Shown one piece after another: positions 43,451 to 55,836 of a stretch of DNA of 64,000 nucleotides; the first letter of the stretch is position 1; each line of letters begins with the position of its first letter. The translations under genes and the position numbers were made by a program. The DNA is from Odontesthes bonariensis. Lineage: Eukaryota > Chordata > Actinopteri > Atheriniformes > Atherinopsidae. The notes beneath the pieces are model-generated. The model did not search any database. It had not been told where the DNA came from and saw only the letters and a program-made list of their open reading frames with translations. The stretch lies in the NCBI RefSeq assembly GCF_027942865.1, contig NC_134515.1, positions 3,106,839 through 3,170,838 on the forward strand, in the 5' to 3' direction.

Positions 43451-44164
43451 CATAATTTACATACAATATAATTATATTATAATTGTAATATAGAATAATA
43501 TATAGTAATATTCTATATTGTATTATAAGTATAAATTATAGATATAATTTACATTTAAATATTTGTAAATTATTCTTATAATATTATTATTATTATTATT
43601 CTCAGATGAAGTGGGACTTGTTGCAGCTCACCACCACAGCGGCTGGTTTCCCATAACTCGAGCTAACCTTTGACTCTGAATGGTTACTAACTCCTCAGCT
43701 TGCGTCACGCAGGTTCTGTGCGAGCGTAGCGACGCTCTGTGCATCTTCCTGCTGAAACTCGACTGTTTGGCGGCTTTCAAATGCAAGCAGCACATGTTGT
43801 TTCTGTGGAGCATTAATCTGAATACAGGTGGAGAAGCAGGAGAGGTGAGTGATCAGAGTTAACCCCGGTGATGGTGTGATGGTTGGGTGCACAGAGCTGA
43901 TAAATATTCATCCTTTCATCAGTTAACGGGGCTGCAGAGTGCACGAGAGTGCACAAGACTCCAGAGACGGATGCATTATGAACCACAGCAGAGTGTTGAC
44001 GGAGCAAAGACTCGCTGGTGTTATGTAACGGATATTTTTCTGTGTCATGACGGAGAAGCTGTTTGCCGCTCTGATCTCCATGGCAACCGCTTACCGAGTA
44101 GTTCAGCCTCTTTTGTTTCAGTTTCTGTTGCTCTGAATACATTTTTTACTAAAAAAAAAACCTG
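43451..44164. other. No gene recognised
   Basis: An AT-rich palindrome-like tract (43460-43600), then unique sequence without a domain-bearing frame. Confidence 0.35.
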
Positions 44165-45245
44165 TTTGCTGGCTTGATTTGGGTTTGTTGCCTGGCAACA
44201 CGATCCGAGGAGCGTCCTATGTTATGCTCGCTGTCTGGAAAAAACTCCTTAATTTCTGAAAAGGGACATTTTTGTCCCCTTCTAAAATGATCCCCAAAAT
44301 ACCATATGTTGATAATTTTTTCTGCTTTTTTTTATTCGTAGATCTTTTATTCCACTTCAGTTCTGATCATAACTACCAAGTTTTCAATTATTTTCAAAAA
44401 ATGAACCCTTTAGATGCCAATTTGAACTTTTTAGCCCAAATTTTAAGCCTTTAGGTGCCAGTATTTTCAAAATATGGAATGCAAGGTGGAATTATATGTT
44501 TGCTGGCCTGATTTGGGGTTGTTGCCTGGCAACACGATTCGAGAAGCGTCCTGTCGGGAAGCGTTGAGCCACATATGCTCGCTGTCAGTCTGGAAAAAAC
44601 TCCTTAATTTCTGAAAAGGGATATTTTTGTCCCCTTCTAAAATTATCCCCAAAATACCATATGTTAATATTTTTTTCCGCTTATTTTTCATAAATCTTTT
44701 ATTCCACATCAGTTCTGATCATAACTACCAAGTTTTCAATTATTTTCAAAAAAATTAACCCTTTAGATACTAGTTTATATGATGTAAACGGCAATTTCTG
44801 TTAAAAAAAAAACAAACACAAAAACTGCTGTATTTTCAATATGTGGAATAATATTGGTTGTTATTTTTTTTAGGGATTTTCAATTTTTTTGCTATGTCTG
44901 ATTTAAAAAAACAAAACGAAAACTCCTTATTTTCTTAAAAGGGACATTTTTGACCCCTTTTAAAATGACCTAAAAACATCATATGTTAATATTTTTTTCC
45001 ACTTTTTTTTCATAAATATTTCATTCCACTTCAGTTCTGATCATAACTTCCAAGTTTTCAATTATTTTCAAAAAAATTAACCCTTTAGATGGCAATTTGA
45101 ACTTTTTAGCCCAAATTTTAAGCCTTTAAGGTGCCAGTATTTTCAAAATATGGAATTGAAAGTGGAAATATATGTTTGCTGGCTTGATTTGGGTTTGTTG
45201 CCTGGCAACACGATCCGAGGAGCGTCCTATCGGGAAGCGTTGAGC
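44165..45245. repeat. Imperfect triplication of about 330-450-bp blocks
   Basis: TTGTTGCCTGGCAACACGAT recurs at about 44188, 44520 and 45196. A second word, GAAAAGGGACATTTTTGTCC (or close variants), recurs at about 44258, 44618 and 44937, and once more near 45946. The blocks are a degraded local duplication of unknown origin. Confidence 0.8.
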
Positions 45246-45841
45246 CACGTATGCTCGCTGTCAGTCTGGAAAAGAGGCTGGACGGACAGCGTACGGCGCT
45301 CTGCTGAAAGAGGGCTCGATGAAGCTCGATGAGGAGCTGCAGGGATGAAGGCTGAGCAAACGCAGCGATGACTCAGAGACGGATTTAATGGTAGTAAGCT
45401 CTCATATGTGCATCCACAAAGTGAAGCAGAGTGTTGGTGGAGGTGTGACTGAGTGGTGGATGCTCGGCTGAAACCAGGAGGAAAAGAGCGATGTAACAGA
45501 ACGCTGATGGAGCGTGACAGCAGTGGAGATGAGGCTGATCGGTTATGAAATCACACGGCACGATCGACAGCCTGCTGCCTGTTAAACGGCTGAGCGCCAG
45601 CCAAGAAATCCCACTCTGCACGGAGGCATGACAGCCTGCTGCAGAGCTGCCCACCCTGGCTGCTGTGTGGAGTCATGTGGGGCGTGATGCAGCAAAATGC
45701 AAAACGGCCTCGCACACGTTTGTCCTGCGGCACATCGGGCCGAAGCAGGAAAACACCGGTGGGCAGAAACGCTGGCTGTGACCAAGATGGTCCAAAGTTT
45801 CATCTGAGATGCATCAGGCAGCTTCAGCTCAGAGCATATGT
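45246..45841. other. No gene recognised
   Basis: GC-moderate unique sequence; the short frames show no domain. Confidence 0.35.
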
Positions 45842-45912
45842 GTCAAACTCAAGGCCAAATGTGGCCAAATGTGGCCCCCCACGTCATTTCATGTGGCCCG
45901 CGAGAGCTTAAC
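45842..45912 (+). mobile_element. Charlie-like hAT fragment
   Basis: TGTCAAACTCAAGGCCAAAT with repeated aatgtggcc wording resembles Charlie-type hAT termini. Only about 70 bp remain. Confidence 0.5.
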
Positions 45913-45999
45913 CCTCATACCTGATTTAAAACACAACTTAATTTCTGAAAAGGGACATTTTTGTCCCCTTTTAAAACAACCGTCAATCCGACTCCGCGG

Positions 46000-46440
46000 T
46001 CACTAAACCTTTTGAAGTTCTCCGTCAGGATGTCGGATACCCAAGGCAGTTCACCTCCCGATCAGCAGGCGGCGCTACGTTAAACGACCCAATCTGGCGA
46101 CGCCTGTGGGGAAAGTGGCTGATTGGTTGTTTACCTTCCGGCTCCGTTCCTCCTCACAGCGAACGATGGCGAGCGAGAGAGAAAGACTGTTGTTGGAGTT
46201 GGAGCTTGTTGATGTTGAAATGCAAATAATTTTGACCAAATGTTGACAGTTTACTGTCAACATTCAATGGGAAAATCGATTGAAAAGCACTTAACGAGTC
46301 CCAAAATGCATTTTGAAAATGCCATAAAAGCTGTATTTTAAACATGACCTTGATTTAAAAATGACATGACCGGCACACAGTAAACTCTTTCAGAAATGGC
46401 GGTGTTGTTGTTCTGAGAGGAAGGAGCTAAACCGGGAAAG
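46000..46440 (-). mobile_element. Relative of the Harbinger MITE at 3027-3423, rearranged
   Basis: 46025-46160 is the inverse of about 3270-3410 (GGCAGTTCACCTCCCGATCA), and 46376-46440 is the inverse of about 3120-3195. About 200 bp between them is not shared. Confidence 0.65.
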
Positions 46441-46542
46441 TGATTCCGGAAATGATGCGGCAGTCCCGGCTCCAGCTCAGTACAGAGGGGATGGGGGGTT
46501 GCTAATGTTTGCTAACAAATATTAGCAACAATACAAAGGACA

Positions 46543-46954
46543 TTCTCAAAACAATATGCGTTCAACAGAGTAGACAGTCCAGACCGAAGTGCAGACCGAG
46601 CAGTCCGCTGCTTCCGAGCAGCAAACAGCGTAACAGGCGCGGCTGTCGGCAGGCGGCAGCAGGCAGTGATACGAAGGGAGAGAAAATAGACCCAAGCGAT
46701 TGTGAGGTCTGACTTTTTCCTGGAGAACCATTTTGTGATGCAAATGTATTACTCTGTTGAACGCATATTGTTTTGAGAAGCAAAACGCTTTATTTTTTAA
46801 ACCCCAGCCAACTAGCCGGACTACCTTCATCAACACCAAAACGAGGCTGGAACTCTGCTCACAGGACGCAGCAGGGGGTAAGAAGATGTTCAGAAATGAT
46901 GTTGCTGATATGGGATGTCATACAGCTTCATGTCAAAAGAGGCGAACTATCCCT
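46543..46954. mobile_element. TTAA-target MITE (copy 3, left arm truncated)
   Basis: The right end is intact with TTAA at 46955-46958. The left arm starts late at CTCAAAACAATATGCGTTC and has lost its terminus. Confidence 0.8.
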
Positions 46955-46958
46955 TTAA

Positions 46959-47759
46959 GATCTGAGAGACGAACATTATGAGATGTTGCCTGTGTTGGTG
47001 GCATTTTCCTGAAGTTTATAAGTGTTGTGAGCTTGATGAAGCTAACAAATGCTAACTCTGGACTTCCAAATTCCAACTGATAAAAATTAAAGACAAACAG
47101 ATAAACAAAGTTCTGCTGGAGGATTATAAAACAATGTATTTATTAGGTTATTTGAACTATATAATGATGAGAATTTGTTTCTGGCTTCCCAGTTTTGATG
47201 ATTTGAAGCCGGTTGGAGATAAAGATGGAGATGAATCTTCTTCTAACTGGTTCTGTGACGTAACATAAATCCTCAAATCTCATTGGCTCACTGCATGACA
47301 TCTATTGTCTTTTTTCCACCTTGGTGATGCCTCTAATCATGCTAATGATATGCAGCCTTTGACACGTGAATGTGAGCAGGCCATAACCATCCTGAAATGT
47401 TTTCATTGCATTGATTTAAGAGGGCAAGACTGATGGAGGGCAGTTATGGTGATGAGCAGAGAGAGCGATGCTGTTTCTGCAGTGTGAGTGTGGAGGGAGA
47501 GATGGTGACGAAAGGGAATTAGAAGGAGATGCGTCTTTCTGTCCGGTCCACCCCGTTAGGAACATTTCTGTTATGTGATGACATCATCCAGTTGAAAACA
47601 GTATGGGGCTGTTGTGTGTATGTTGGGAGAGTTCTGACCATCTCCATCCAAGAAGGAACCTCTGAAATGCTGGTTTTTCCTGAGTCTGATTACGATTTAA
47701 ACTGCTGATTCTGTAAGTGTGGAATCAGAGCCACTGGAGAGTGGAGATGTGAAGGACTG
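46959..47759. other. No gene recognised
   Basis: Featureless intron sequence. Confidence 0.35.
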
Positions 47760-47965
47760 CTGTTTTTAGGATTAATGTTTGACCCCTTGTGCGGTTTTAT
47801 TTTTTATTTTTTATTTATGATTATTTTTTTATTATTATTTATTTATCTATTTATTTTTATCATTTATTTTTAATGATTTTATTGCCTTCTTGTGATTTTA
47901 TGTAGCTGTGAAGCACTTTGAATTACCTTGTGTACGAATTGTGCTCTATAAATAAAATTGCCTGG
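47760..47965 (+). mobile_element. LINE 3' UTR and tail
   Basis: A T/A-rich run followed by AGCTGTGAAGCACTTTGAAT and gtgctctataaataaaattg, the typical 3' end of L2-type fish LINEs. Confidence 0.7.
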
Positions 47966-48139
47966 TCTTAACATTGTGTTTACTCCCCTTGTCCTACGGG
48001 TCAAAAATGACCCGCCCTACCAAAGCCCCAAAATAAAGCAACTTAATTGAATTTTAAATCCAAAATCTATTTTGTATGATGAAACCGCCTGTTATTTATC
48101 TATTCAACTCAATTCAATACATTTTTTATCATGTATTTT

Positions 48140-48572
48140 TTGTTACAGCTAACCGGCGCTACTTCCTGTTTTACTCGTTTCAACATAAAAGCACGTCTTT
48201 CAAAATAAAAAAACTCCTGCATTTACAGCCAAGTTGAATTGTCTTCTCAGCGTAGTAGTTCCAGTCTAAAATATCACTTAAAGGCAAAACACACAACTGA
48301 TAGCAGCAAGTCATTCAAGGAAACAGACAGTGGAGCGAGGCTTCTACATAAAAACTACAGAAAGATGCTGATGTTAAAAGTGTGTTTGCACAACAAATGT
48401 TATGGCACTTTCATTCATATGGCAGCACATTTAAAATAAAGCTAAATGCTAAAAGCTATACACTACTTTTGGATTCATTTTTGGATTCTGCGTACAAATG
48501 CGATTAATCGTGATTAATCAGGGAAATCATGTGATTAATTAGATTAAACATTTTAATCGTTGCCCAGCCCTA
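48140..48572 (+). mobile_element. hAT family A, 5'-truncated (variant shared with 33312-33961)
   Basis: It carries the shortened BED ORF (48239-48439) and ends TCGTTGCCCAGCCCTA. The segment before the ORF (CTCCTGCATTTACAGCCAAG) matches the replacement found at 33656-33680. Confidence 0.82.
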
Positions 48573-49059
48573 GTTAAAACATTTCTGCCTGCAACAGTTA
48601 AATTAATAAATCAACCTTTTATCCAACAATAAGTCACAGAATTTATCCTGATTCCTGTTCCTTATAAATCCTGTTGGATCAGTTTATGTTTGGAGCACCA
48701 ATTCAGACAAATTAATTTAATTCAATACAAGTTGAGGTTATAGTCTGCTTTAATTTTACTCTGCTTTGGGTTTACAGACCAAAAACACTTGGTGAGGTTC
48801 AGGTTAAAGTCGTAGTTTGGATTAAAACTCTGAACATCCCTAAAAGAAAAGGTAACAAACACACATCAGGAGGTTCACGAGTATCAACAGGGTTATGTTA
48901 CAGTTGTGTATAAGTGAAGCCACAGATCTTATTTAAGGTTTCTTTTTTATACATTTTGAATGTAGTTTACCCTCCCCCCTCCAAAGAAAGATCATCTTAT
49001 ATTCCTGGAAATGCTTCATTAATCATTGAAAGTCCTTAAAACACCCTTTGTTACAACAT
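48573..49059. other. No gene recognised
   Basis: AT-rich; no element end or domain-bearing frame. Confidence 0.35.
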
Positions 49060-49142
49060 TTCTGGATTCTGCGTACAATTGCAATTAATCAGGGAAATCA
49101 TGTGATTAATTAGATTAAACATTTTAATCGTTGCCCAGCCCT
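49060..49142 (+). mobile_element. Terminal fragment of hAT family A
   Basis: GGATTCTGCGTACAATTGCA through GTTGCCCAGCCCTGG; 3' end only. Confidence 0.82.
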
Positions 49143-49566
49143 GGTAAAAACCCTTGAACCCTCTCAGCTCTCTGGTCTGCTTGCTGGTACTTTATACTCC
49201 GCATAAAGACCGTTGGGTTAGGCGTGTGTTTCATATGTAGCTGAGTTAAATGTGACACCCAGAACTGGCCCAGTGTTGTGGTTTCAGCATCTTTCCTCCG
49301 CCCTCCTGCTCTTCGACCCTCTTTCTGTAAACAGCTGCTGACATCTCATCCTCCCTGATGATAACAGGGGTGTAAACCAGCTCAGTCAGCAGCACTGCGG
49401 TGCCAGGTGTGTGTGTTTCCATCCCATCGCTCATCAGATCAGTGTCCTGGAAACGGAGTCCAGCCAAGCGGCCCGTTGCTCATCCAGAGCGTTGTTCAAA
49501 CAAAACTGTTTCAGGTGTGATTTCAGACTTTTATGTTGCAGTTTTCTCGACTCGGTTATTTATCGC
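49143..49566. other. No gene recognised
   Basis: Unique-looking; the frames lack domains. Confidence 0.35.
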
Positions 49567-50548
49567 CAGAGGTGGGTAGAGCAGCCAAAAAATTGTACTC
49601 AAGTAAAAGTACTGTTACTTCAGAATAATATGACTCAAGTAAAAGTAAAAAGTATTCATCCAAATATTTCCTTGAGTAAGAGTAAAAAAGTGCTCGGTGA
49701 AAAAACTACTCGAGTACTGAGTAACTGTTGAGTAACGTCTGATTTATTTGTTAACACAAGCATTCAATCAGACAGACAAAAATACTAAATAATCATCTTT
49801 AGGCAAATTAGAGTTCATCCAATTGATAAAATAAATTAAAATGAATTAATTACAAAATAGCTTAAATTAAAATAATCCAGGTAAATGCAAGAACTTCAAT
49901 AAAAAATAAGAGAGCCTTAGGAAATGTTTAAAACATATGTAACCCATATGTAACCTAAAAAACAAACATTCACCTATCCATGGGGGAAAAACGAGTTTAG
50001 GAAACTTACCGCTACATGTTTCCTCAAGTTAGATGTTGAGTTTCTGCTGAAATGTGCGTTTGTTTTGGTTGACACAGAAGACACATAATGTAGCTGCTGT
50101 TTCTCACTCTTTAAGGTAAACATGCTTTCAGTATGAGGCCTCGTCTGCGTCTTCATTTCCCACCGTTGGTTCTGACATTTTTCATCTGTTTCTTTGTTTG
50201 TTTGCTACGACTGCTAATGCTAAAGCTAACCCGTCCCGCCGCTGAGACTGAGTATGGTCACGTGACCAGACTGCACGGCTACGTCTGATTGGTGGAACAC
50301 AGTCAGGTGGTAGAGCCTTTGGTGGAAGTCTCTCTCTCTGTCAGAATAAAACATTAAAATGAGGCGTACGCGGGGGGATAAAAATAATGAGGCGTAGAAT
50401 ACCAAAGAGGTAAGAAGAAAAGTAACCAGCTCATTGTAGCCTAATGTAGCGGAGTAAGAGGACAGTTTCTGCTGCACACATCTACTCAAGGAAAAGTAAA
50501 AAGTATAGAGATTTAAAACTACTCCTAGAAGTATGTTTTTCAAAAACA
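49567..50548 (+). mobile_element. hAT-like element, family B (copy 3)
   Basis: Intact 5' terminus CAGAGGTGGGTAGAGCAGCC. The 3' terminus is lost after about 50548. The body is parallel to 13691-14718. Confidence 0.82.
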
Positions 50549-51382
50549 GCTGGTCAGCTGATGCAGGTGTGATGCTTTAAATCATCCTGTAGTAGAAGTA
50601 TAGTTTACACTGTTTCTGGAAGCTTTGAGCCCAGAAGCCTGTTTGCAGTAGCAGAGATAACCTCCACCTCTCTCCTTCACTCCAGATGAATCTCACCTGC
50701 AGTTAGAAGATGAAATATCTCTGGATCGATAAGTTGGGGCCTATCGGGGCCATAGATCAGCAGTTTTATCGATTGCTCATCAGTTGCTCTTAATGCATGG
50801 CTGCCTTTCTGAGCTCTGCGTCAGCAACGGGACTCATAACACGACGCGTGTAAGAAACTTTGGGGGAAAAAAAGTGCTGAGGCAGTGTGGGTCCAGGCCT
50901 CCATCTTGGATTTACACTATTAAAAAGATCCAGATCTCATATCATGACGTAGCATGTATACATCGTCTTCTTTATGAATGAATTAGTGTGGCTAATTTTC
51001 ATAGTTATCCATCCATTCCCTGCATCTCACATCAGTTCAGATCATATTTAACTAAGAGTACAATCGGGAGGGGTTATATGGCCCATGATTAGATGAGAGA
51101 TGATTCTTCTGGCTCTCATCTAATCCCGGCTGCTCGGGGCAATCTGGGGAACAGCTAACGGGACTAGCTACACGAGGTGGCGCCACACTGGCCACAGGGA
51201 CCTGGCTAGCTACCGGGTGGTCTTCAACGGTGCGGAGTCGAGATTCCAGTTCAGATGGCGTCACCTCCAAAACTACAAAAAGGCTACATTTGTTGATGTA
51301 CCATTACAGCTAAAGGTGGCAGAGGAGAAACTAAACATCTGACACACGGAACAAGAGAAGGCAGGAAGGGAATGCAAGTGGT
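50549..51382. other. No gene recognised
   Basis: No element ends; the frames at 50784 and 51052 show no domain. Confidence 0.35.
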
Positions 51383-51550
51383 AGCATGGCTGCCACCTAG
51401 CATGGCTACCACCTAGCATGGCTGCCACCTAGCATGGCTACCACCTAGCATGGCTGCCACCTAGCATGGCTACCACCTAGCATGGCTGCCACCTAGCATG
51501 GCTGCCACCTAGCATGGCTGCCACCTAGCATGGCTGTCACCTAGCATGGC
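51383..51550. repeat. 16-bp minisatellite with 32-bp alternation
   Basis: Units of CTGCCACCTAGCATGG alternate with CTACCACCTAGCATGG over the first part, giving a 32-bp higher-order period; about 10 units. Confidence 0.92.
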
Positions 51551-51775
51551 TTAGCTTAAACCAAAGGAGATGAATTCAGATTATTTTAAGTTACGTCACC
51601 ATCATGTTTGAGCTGTTTTGTGTCCGTTACATAAAAATCTGAACAAAATAAATAAGAATGCCCAAAGGTTCTTTTGTGCGGTATTAAAGTGAACTTTCCA
51701 GCTATCCTGTCCAGGACCTTCATGGCTTTAGTGGGAAGTAAAGACAAGATAAAGACAGTTTGAGTCATGAGATAG

Positions 51776-52110
51776 AATAGGATAGAAAAATACTTTATTC
51801 ATCCCCCAATGGAGGAAATTCAAATTAGTCAAGTAGCTCAAAAAATTATTAATATTTACAATGATTGTATATTAAGAACAACAACAACAATAATAATACA
51901 AATTCTAATAAAAATACGACTACTAACTAATAATATTAATAATAATAAATGACTAAATAAACAAAAAATAAATCAATCAATTTGAGAAGAACTCAGTCAA
52001 GAAAATCTGTTAAAAAGTTAAATCTGTTAAATGTCCCTGTTAAAAAGCCTTATGGCTGTGGGAACAAAGGACCGTGCAGCATTGAATCAGACTGTAACTG
52101 GAGTCACTGG
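51776..52110 (-). mobile_element. Probable LINE 3' region
   Basis: GATAGAAAAATACTTTATTC and atcccccaatggaggaaatt match the familiar inverse 3' end of an abundant fish LINE. Followed by CTGTGGGAACAAAGGACCG, wording known from the same type. Confidence 0.6.
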
Positions 52111-52665
52111 CTGGACAAACCTGATCCAACGTATTCCTGGTTTTTGAGGTGAGCCTCTTATTCGATATTTCCTCCATCAGTTGAAACCTTTCAAATGATC
52201 TTTTCTTATAGCTGAGAGAAAATTGTAATTGCATGACATCATTCCTAAATCCCCTGCACTCCCGTTTAAACGCAGCCGGTCACATAAATTCTCGGCCTCA
52301 TGACGACACTCGTGCCCTCCCCGTCCTGTAACTCACTCAGTCTGATTAGAGCGCACGTGTGACCTGAGCTGGATGAAATCATTCCTGTTGATTGATGGTG
52401 CAATCAGTCAACATCTGACCCGTTTGTTAGCACACGCACACACAAACAGGTTTAATTCATAAATCACACACGGCGTGCCCCCCCCGTCAGCCCGTCTGTT
52501 ATATTTGGCAACATGGAAACGAGACGCCGCCGGCTGGTGGCGAAGGTGGGGCGGAGGGGGCACGGGAGGAGGGCTAAATGCTGCGTTGTCATGGCAACAG
52601 CTCCTCAGGAGGAAGAGGTGGTAAGAGAAAGTGCTTCATGCTTTATGTTGATGAAGGCAGACACG
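52111..52665. other. No gene recognised
   Basis: The frame at 52513-52716 begins in a CpG-bearing segment but runs into a MITE; not supported as a gene. Confidence 0.35.
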
Positions 52666-53168
52666 GGCTGTGTTCCAAACCTCATACTTCTCCTACTACT
52701 CATACTAACTTTCTGAGTTAGTATGCGAGTTTGAGTAAGCGAGAAGTTCCCGGATGCATACTAGATTCTCTGAAATGTTGGGTATGCATCATGAGGTTAC
52801 TACTCATACTCAAACTACCCAAGATGCAACGTAACGTGACGTCGCCGATCGTCATTTCCTGTCAAAACGGCAGTTTCAAGCTAGCTACAACGAGGGTAGG
52901 TTCACTTCCTGTTTTCAAAACAAAAGCACCAATTGTATGGTAATGGCTTTCCCTATGATAAAAGGCAACGGGTATTTTATTTTGTGAAAATAACCGGAAG
53001 TGCGTTGCTCACTGCGGCTAGCTTTAGTAGCGCCGAGTTCGTGGGAACAAAATTGTAAACAGCCGGTATTTTGTCAGGTTTTCAACACGTTGGGGATCTA
53101 AACGACTACTTTCTCGCCTGAAAATGTTTCAAATGTTGCTAAAGTTTACAAAGTTTAGAGCTTAAGGC

Positions 53169-53889
53169 TCTGTTTACATTAATTCATTTCACCATTTCTT
53201 CGTGTCGGCGTCTTGCAAACTATTTACATTTACACACAAACGGGGATCGGCTGATTCGCTAGTCACATGACTAATCAGCCATCACATCACATGATCGCCC
53301 TTGCTTTATTATTTATTATTCTTTATTATTTATTCTTCGGCGACAACAACTTGGTCCACGAAATTGTCCCACCATGCGCTGCTTCTTCCCGGTCTAACCC
53401 AAAAGCGGCGCTCCATGTACGGCTTGCGTTGCTGCAGTGGCTGGGTTCTCATCATAAAAGCTTGTTGAATCTGGCGCCTCCTTGCCACGTATTGTTGTGC
53501 ACAGCGTACTACCAGCAGTAGGACATGGAGCAGGCTCCCATGCTGATCGTGGTTGTCCATGATTTCCATATTCTTCTCGATGACACGAATAGAAAGGAAG
53601 TGTGTAACTGAAGTGAAGCACGCCTGTTTGTTTTTAGTTTCCCAGCACTCAAGTCACATGACCAACGATACCAGCCTAGCGAATCAGGGAGGAGTACGTC
53701 CGCAGTAGCTAGAGCTCAGCACTGCGGATCCTCGTTTCTCCCCGTTTACAACTGCTAAAATCAGCATCGTATGCGAATGCTTACGCTGGAATCCTTCCAC
53801 CTATGAAGTCGTATTCCAGTATTTTAATGTAAATGGACAGTGCATCCGCGATAGAAACGATATAGAAACAGATTGTATAAATGGCACCT
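53169..53889 (-). mobile_element. PIF/Harbinger-like element remnant nested in MITE R
   Basis: The left junction begins GGCTCTGTTTACATTAATTC; the right end near 53830-53860 carries taatgtaaatgga, the inverse of the opening words. TTAAG/CTAAG flank the insert. It contains the transposase-like fragment at 53330-53569. Confidence 0.6.
53330..53569 (-). pseudogene. PIF/Harbinger transposase N-terminal fragment
   Basis: The minus-strand frame reads ...RRRQIQQAFMMRTQPLQQRK and RRFWVRPGRSSAWWDNFVDQ. The arginine-rich run followed by R-x-W-V-R-P is the opening signature of Harbinger/HARBI1-type transposases. The DDE core is missing. Confidence 0.6.
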
Positions 53890-53929
53890 AAGAGAAATCA
53901 GCTTCAGGCCGGATGATTCAGGTGTGAGT

Positions 53930-54538
53930 TAACACGATGCCAAGGAGGAAAGACACCAGCAATGATCTCAGAGAAGTAGCTGTTGCTGCCCATCAACCTG
54001 GGAAGGGTTATAAGGGTTTATGTGTGTTGTTCATGTTTCTTTGGATCTGGTAAAGAAAACCTGAATTATCACCATGGATCCAGGAGCATTTAACCCTCTA
54101 ACGCAACACATTCTGCTCCATCTGTGTTCTCTGACTGTAAACTGCTCTGATGGGATGTCTGTCTAACTGTTCGACACACATTGATCAGAGTGTGAAGGCA
54201 GATATCTGGCAGCACATCTCACAGGACACAGATGGCACAGAGAGCGTCCTGGCAGCCAGCTGATGTACGTCTGTCCAGCTGTGTGCTGAACAGAACTCTG
54301 GGATGCAGGCAGTGATGCAGATGTTAACGCTGAGCCAAAGCTGTCGATACTCTGACTCATTATCCAGCATCAGGTTTCTACAGTATGTTAGGGAGACATG
54401 AGATACGTGTCATTGTGAGCACACCCAGCTGAGTTCCTGTTTCCTCCTCACGGTCCAGTTTACCCAAATCTGTGGTGTGTTTAGGAGGAGCAATCATTTC
54501 CCATGTAGGTCGTGGAAAAATCCAGCACATATTTGGAC
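53930..54538. other. No gene recognised
   Basis: Unique-looking intron sequence. Confidence 0.35.
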
Positions 54539-54733
54539 TAGGGCTGGGCAACGATTAAAATGTTTAATCTAATTAATCACATGATTTCCCTGGTTAATCA
54601 CGATTAATCGCATTTGTACGCAGAATCCAAAAATGAATCCAAAAGTAGTGTATAGCTTTTAGCATTTAGTTTTATTTTAAATGTGCTGCCATATGAATGA
54701 AAGTGCCATAACATTTGTTGTGCAAACACACTT
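54539..54733 (-). mobile_element. Fragment of hAT family A
   Basis: TAGGGCTGGGCAACGATTAA through CAAACACACTT, then an abrupt switch to tandem repeats. Confidence 0.85.
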
Positions 54734-55300
54734 ACGATCCACGATATTCCACCAACGATACGATTCGACACAATACACGATATTCAGCCAACAATACGAT
54801 TCGATATGATACACGATATTCCGCTTACAATACACGATATTCCGCCTACGATTCGATGCGATACACAATATTCGGCCAACGATACGATTCGATACGATAC
54901 ACGATATTCCGCCTACGATACGATTTGATACGATACACGATATTCCGCTTACAATACACGATATTCCGCCTACGATTCGATACGATACACGATATTCAGC
55001 CAACGATACGATTCAATACGATTCACTATATTCCGCCTACGATACACGATATTCCGCCTACGATACACGATATTCCGCCTACGATACGATACACGATATT
55101 CAGCCAACGATACGATTCAATACGATACACGATATTCCGCCTACGATACACGATATTCCGCCTACGATACACGATATTCTGCCAACGATACGATTTGATA
55201 CGATACACGATATTCTGCCAACGATACGATACACGATATTCAGCCAACGATACGATACACGATATTCAGTCAACGATACGATTCGATACGATATGATTCG
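54734..55300. repeat. About 21-bp minisatellite with longer variants
   Basis: The core is ACGATACACGATATTCCGCC with the last base T; variants insert acgattcgat. The sequence resembles the cgatatcgat-rich end of the adjoining hAT terminus, from which it may have grown. Confidence 0.9.
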
Positions 55301-55711
55301 ATACGCTTACATCATTTTCTGGCGGAAAAAAAGGGACAGTGTGATTTGACATGAATCGTCGCTGATTGGACCGGTGGTCCGACCTTTGAACCGGAAGGAC
55401 AACACCGCCAGACAAACAGAAACAAACGAACATGTCACAAACGTGAGAGCTGTGCACTTTATACAACATTTTTATCAACTAATTTATCACTGTTTTGTAT
55501 AATGTGACCCCCTGGCATTGTGTTGTATTACCTTAATGTTCTGTGTTTTCACTGACCATGTAACGTCTGACTTTTCAATAAAGTTTGCTTTAAAAAAAAA
55601 AATTTAATTAAAATAAAAAGATCGATACTCGCGGCTGAAAAATCGATACTTTATCGTGAAAACGAAATATCGATATATATATCGCAGTATCGATAAAATT
55701 GCTCAGCCCTA
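55301..55711 (+). mobile_element. 3' end of another hAT family (TATCGATA-rich terminus)
   Basis: Has AATAAA at 55579-55584, an A-run, and a terminus with TATCGATAAAATTGCTCAGC and ccta. The 5' terminus of the same family is missing; the array and a family A fragment occupy its place. Confidence 0.65.
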
Positions 55712-55836
55712 TCCACCAGCTCAGGGCGCTTTCTATTCGATCCTCAAACCAAAAATCACTTTGGATTCGTATCGGTTTATCTTTTTTTGACGGGAATCGA
55801 ACTCCCTTTTGAACATAAAGTATCATAAACGTAACG

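Larger units (their letters stand above)
52666..53925 (+). mobile_element. MITE family R, split by a Harbinger-like element
   Basis: The left part, 52666-53168, matches 29916-30410. The next matching words (AGAAATCAGCTTCAGGCCGG) appear only at 53890, after about 720 bp of foreign DNA. The far terminus is lost after about 53915. Confidence 0.8.

Noticed and set aside
54715..55296. 193-codon ORF rich in Tyr/Arg/Ile repeats
   Set aside because: It is a translation of the 21-bp minisatellite array between two hAT fragments.
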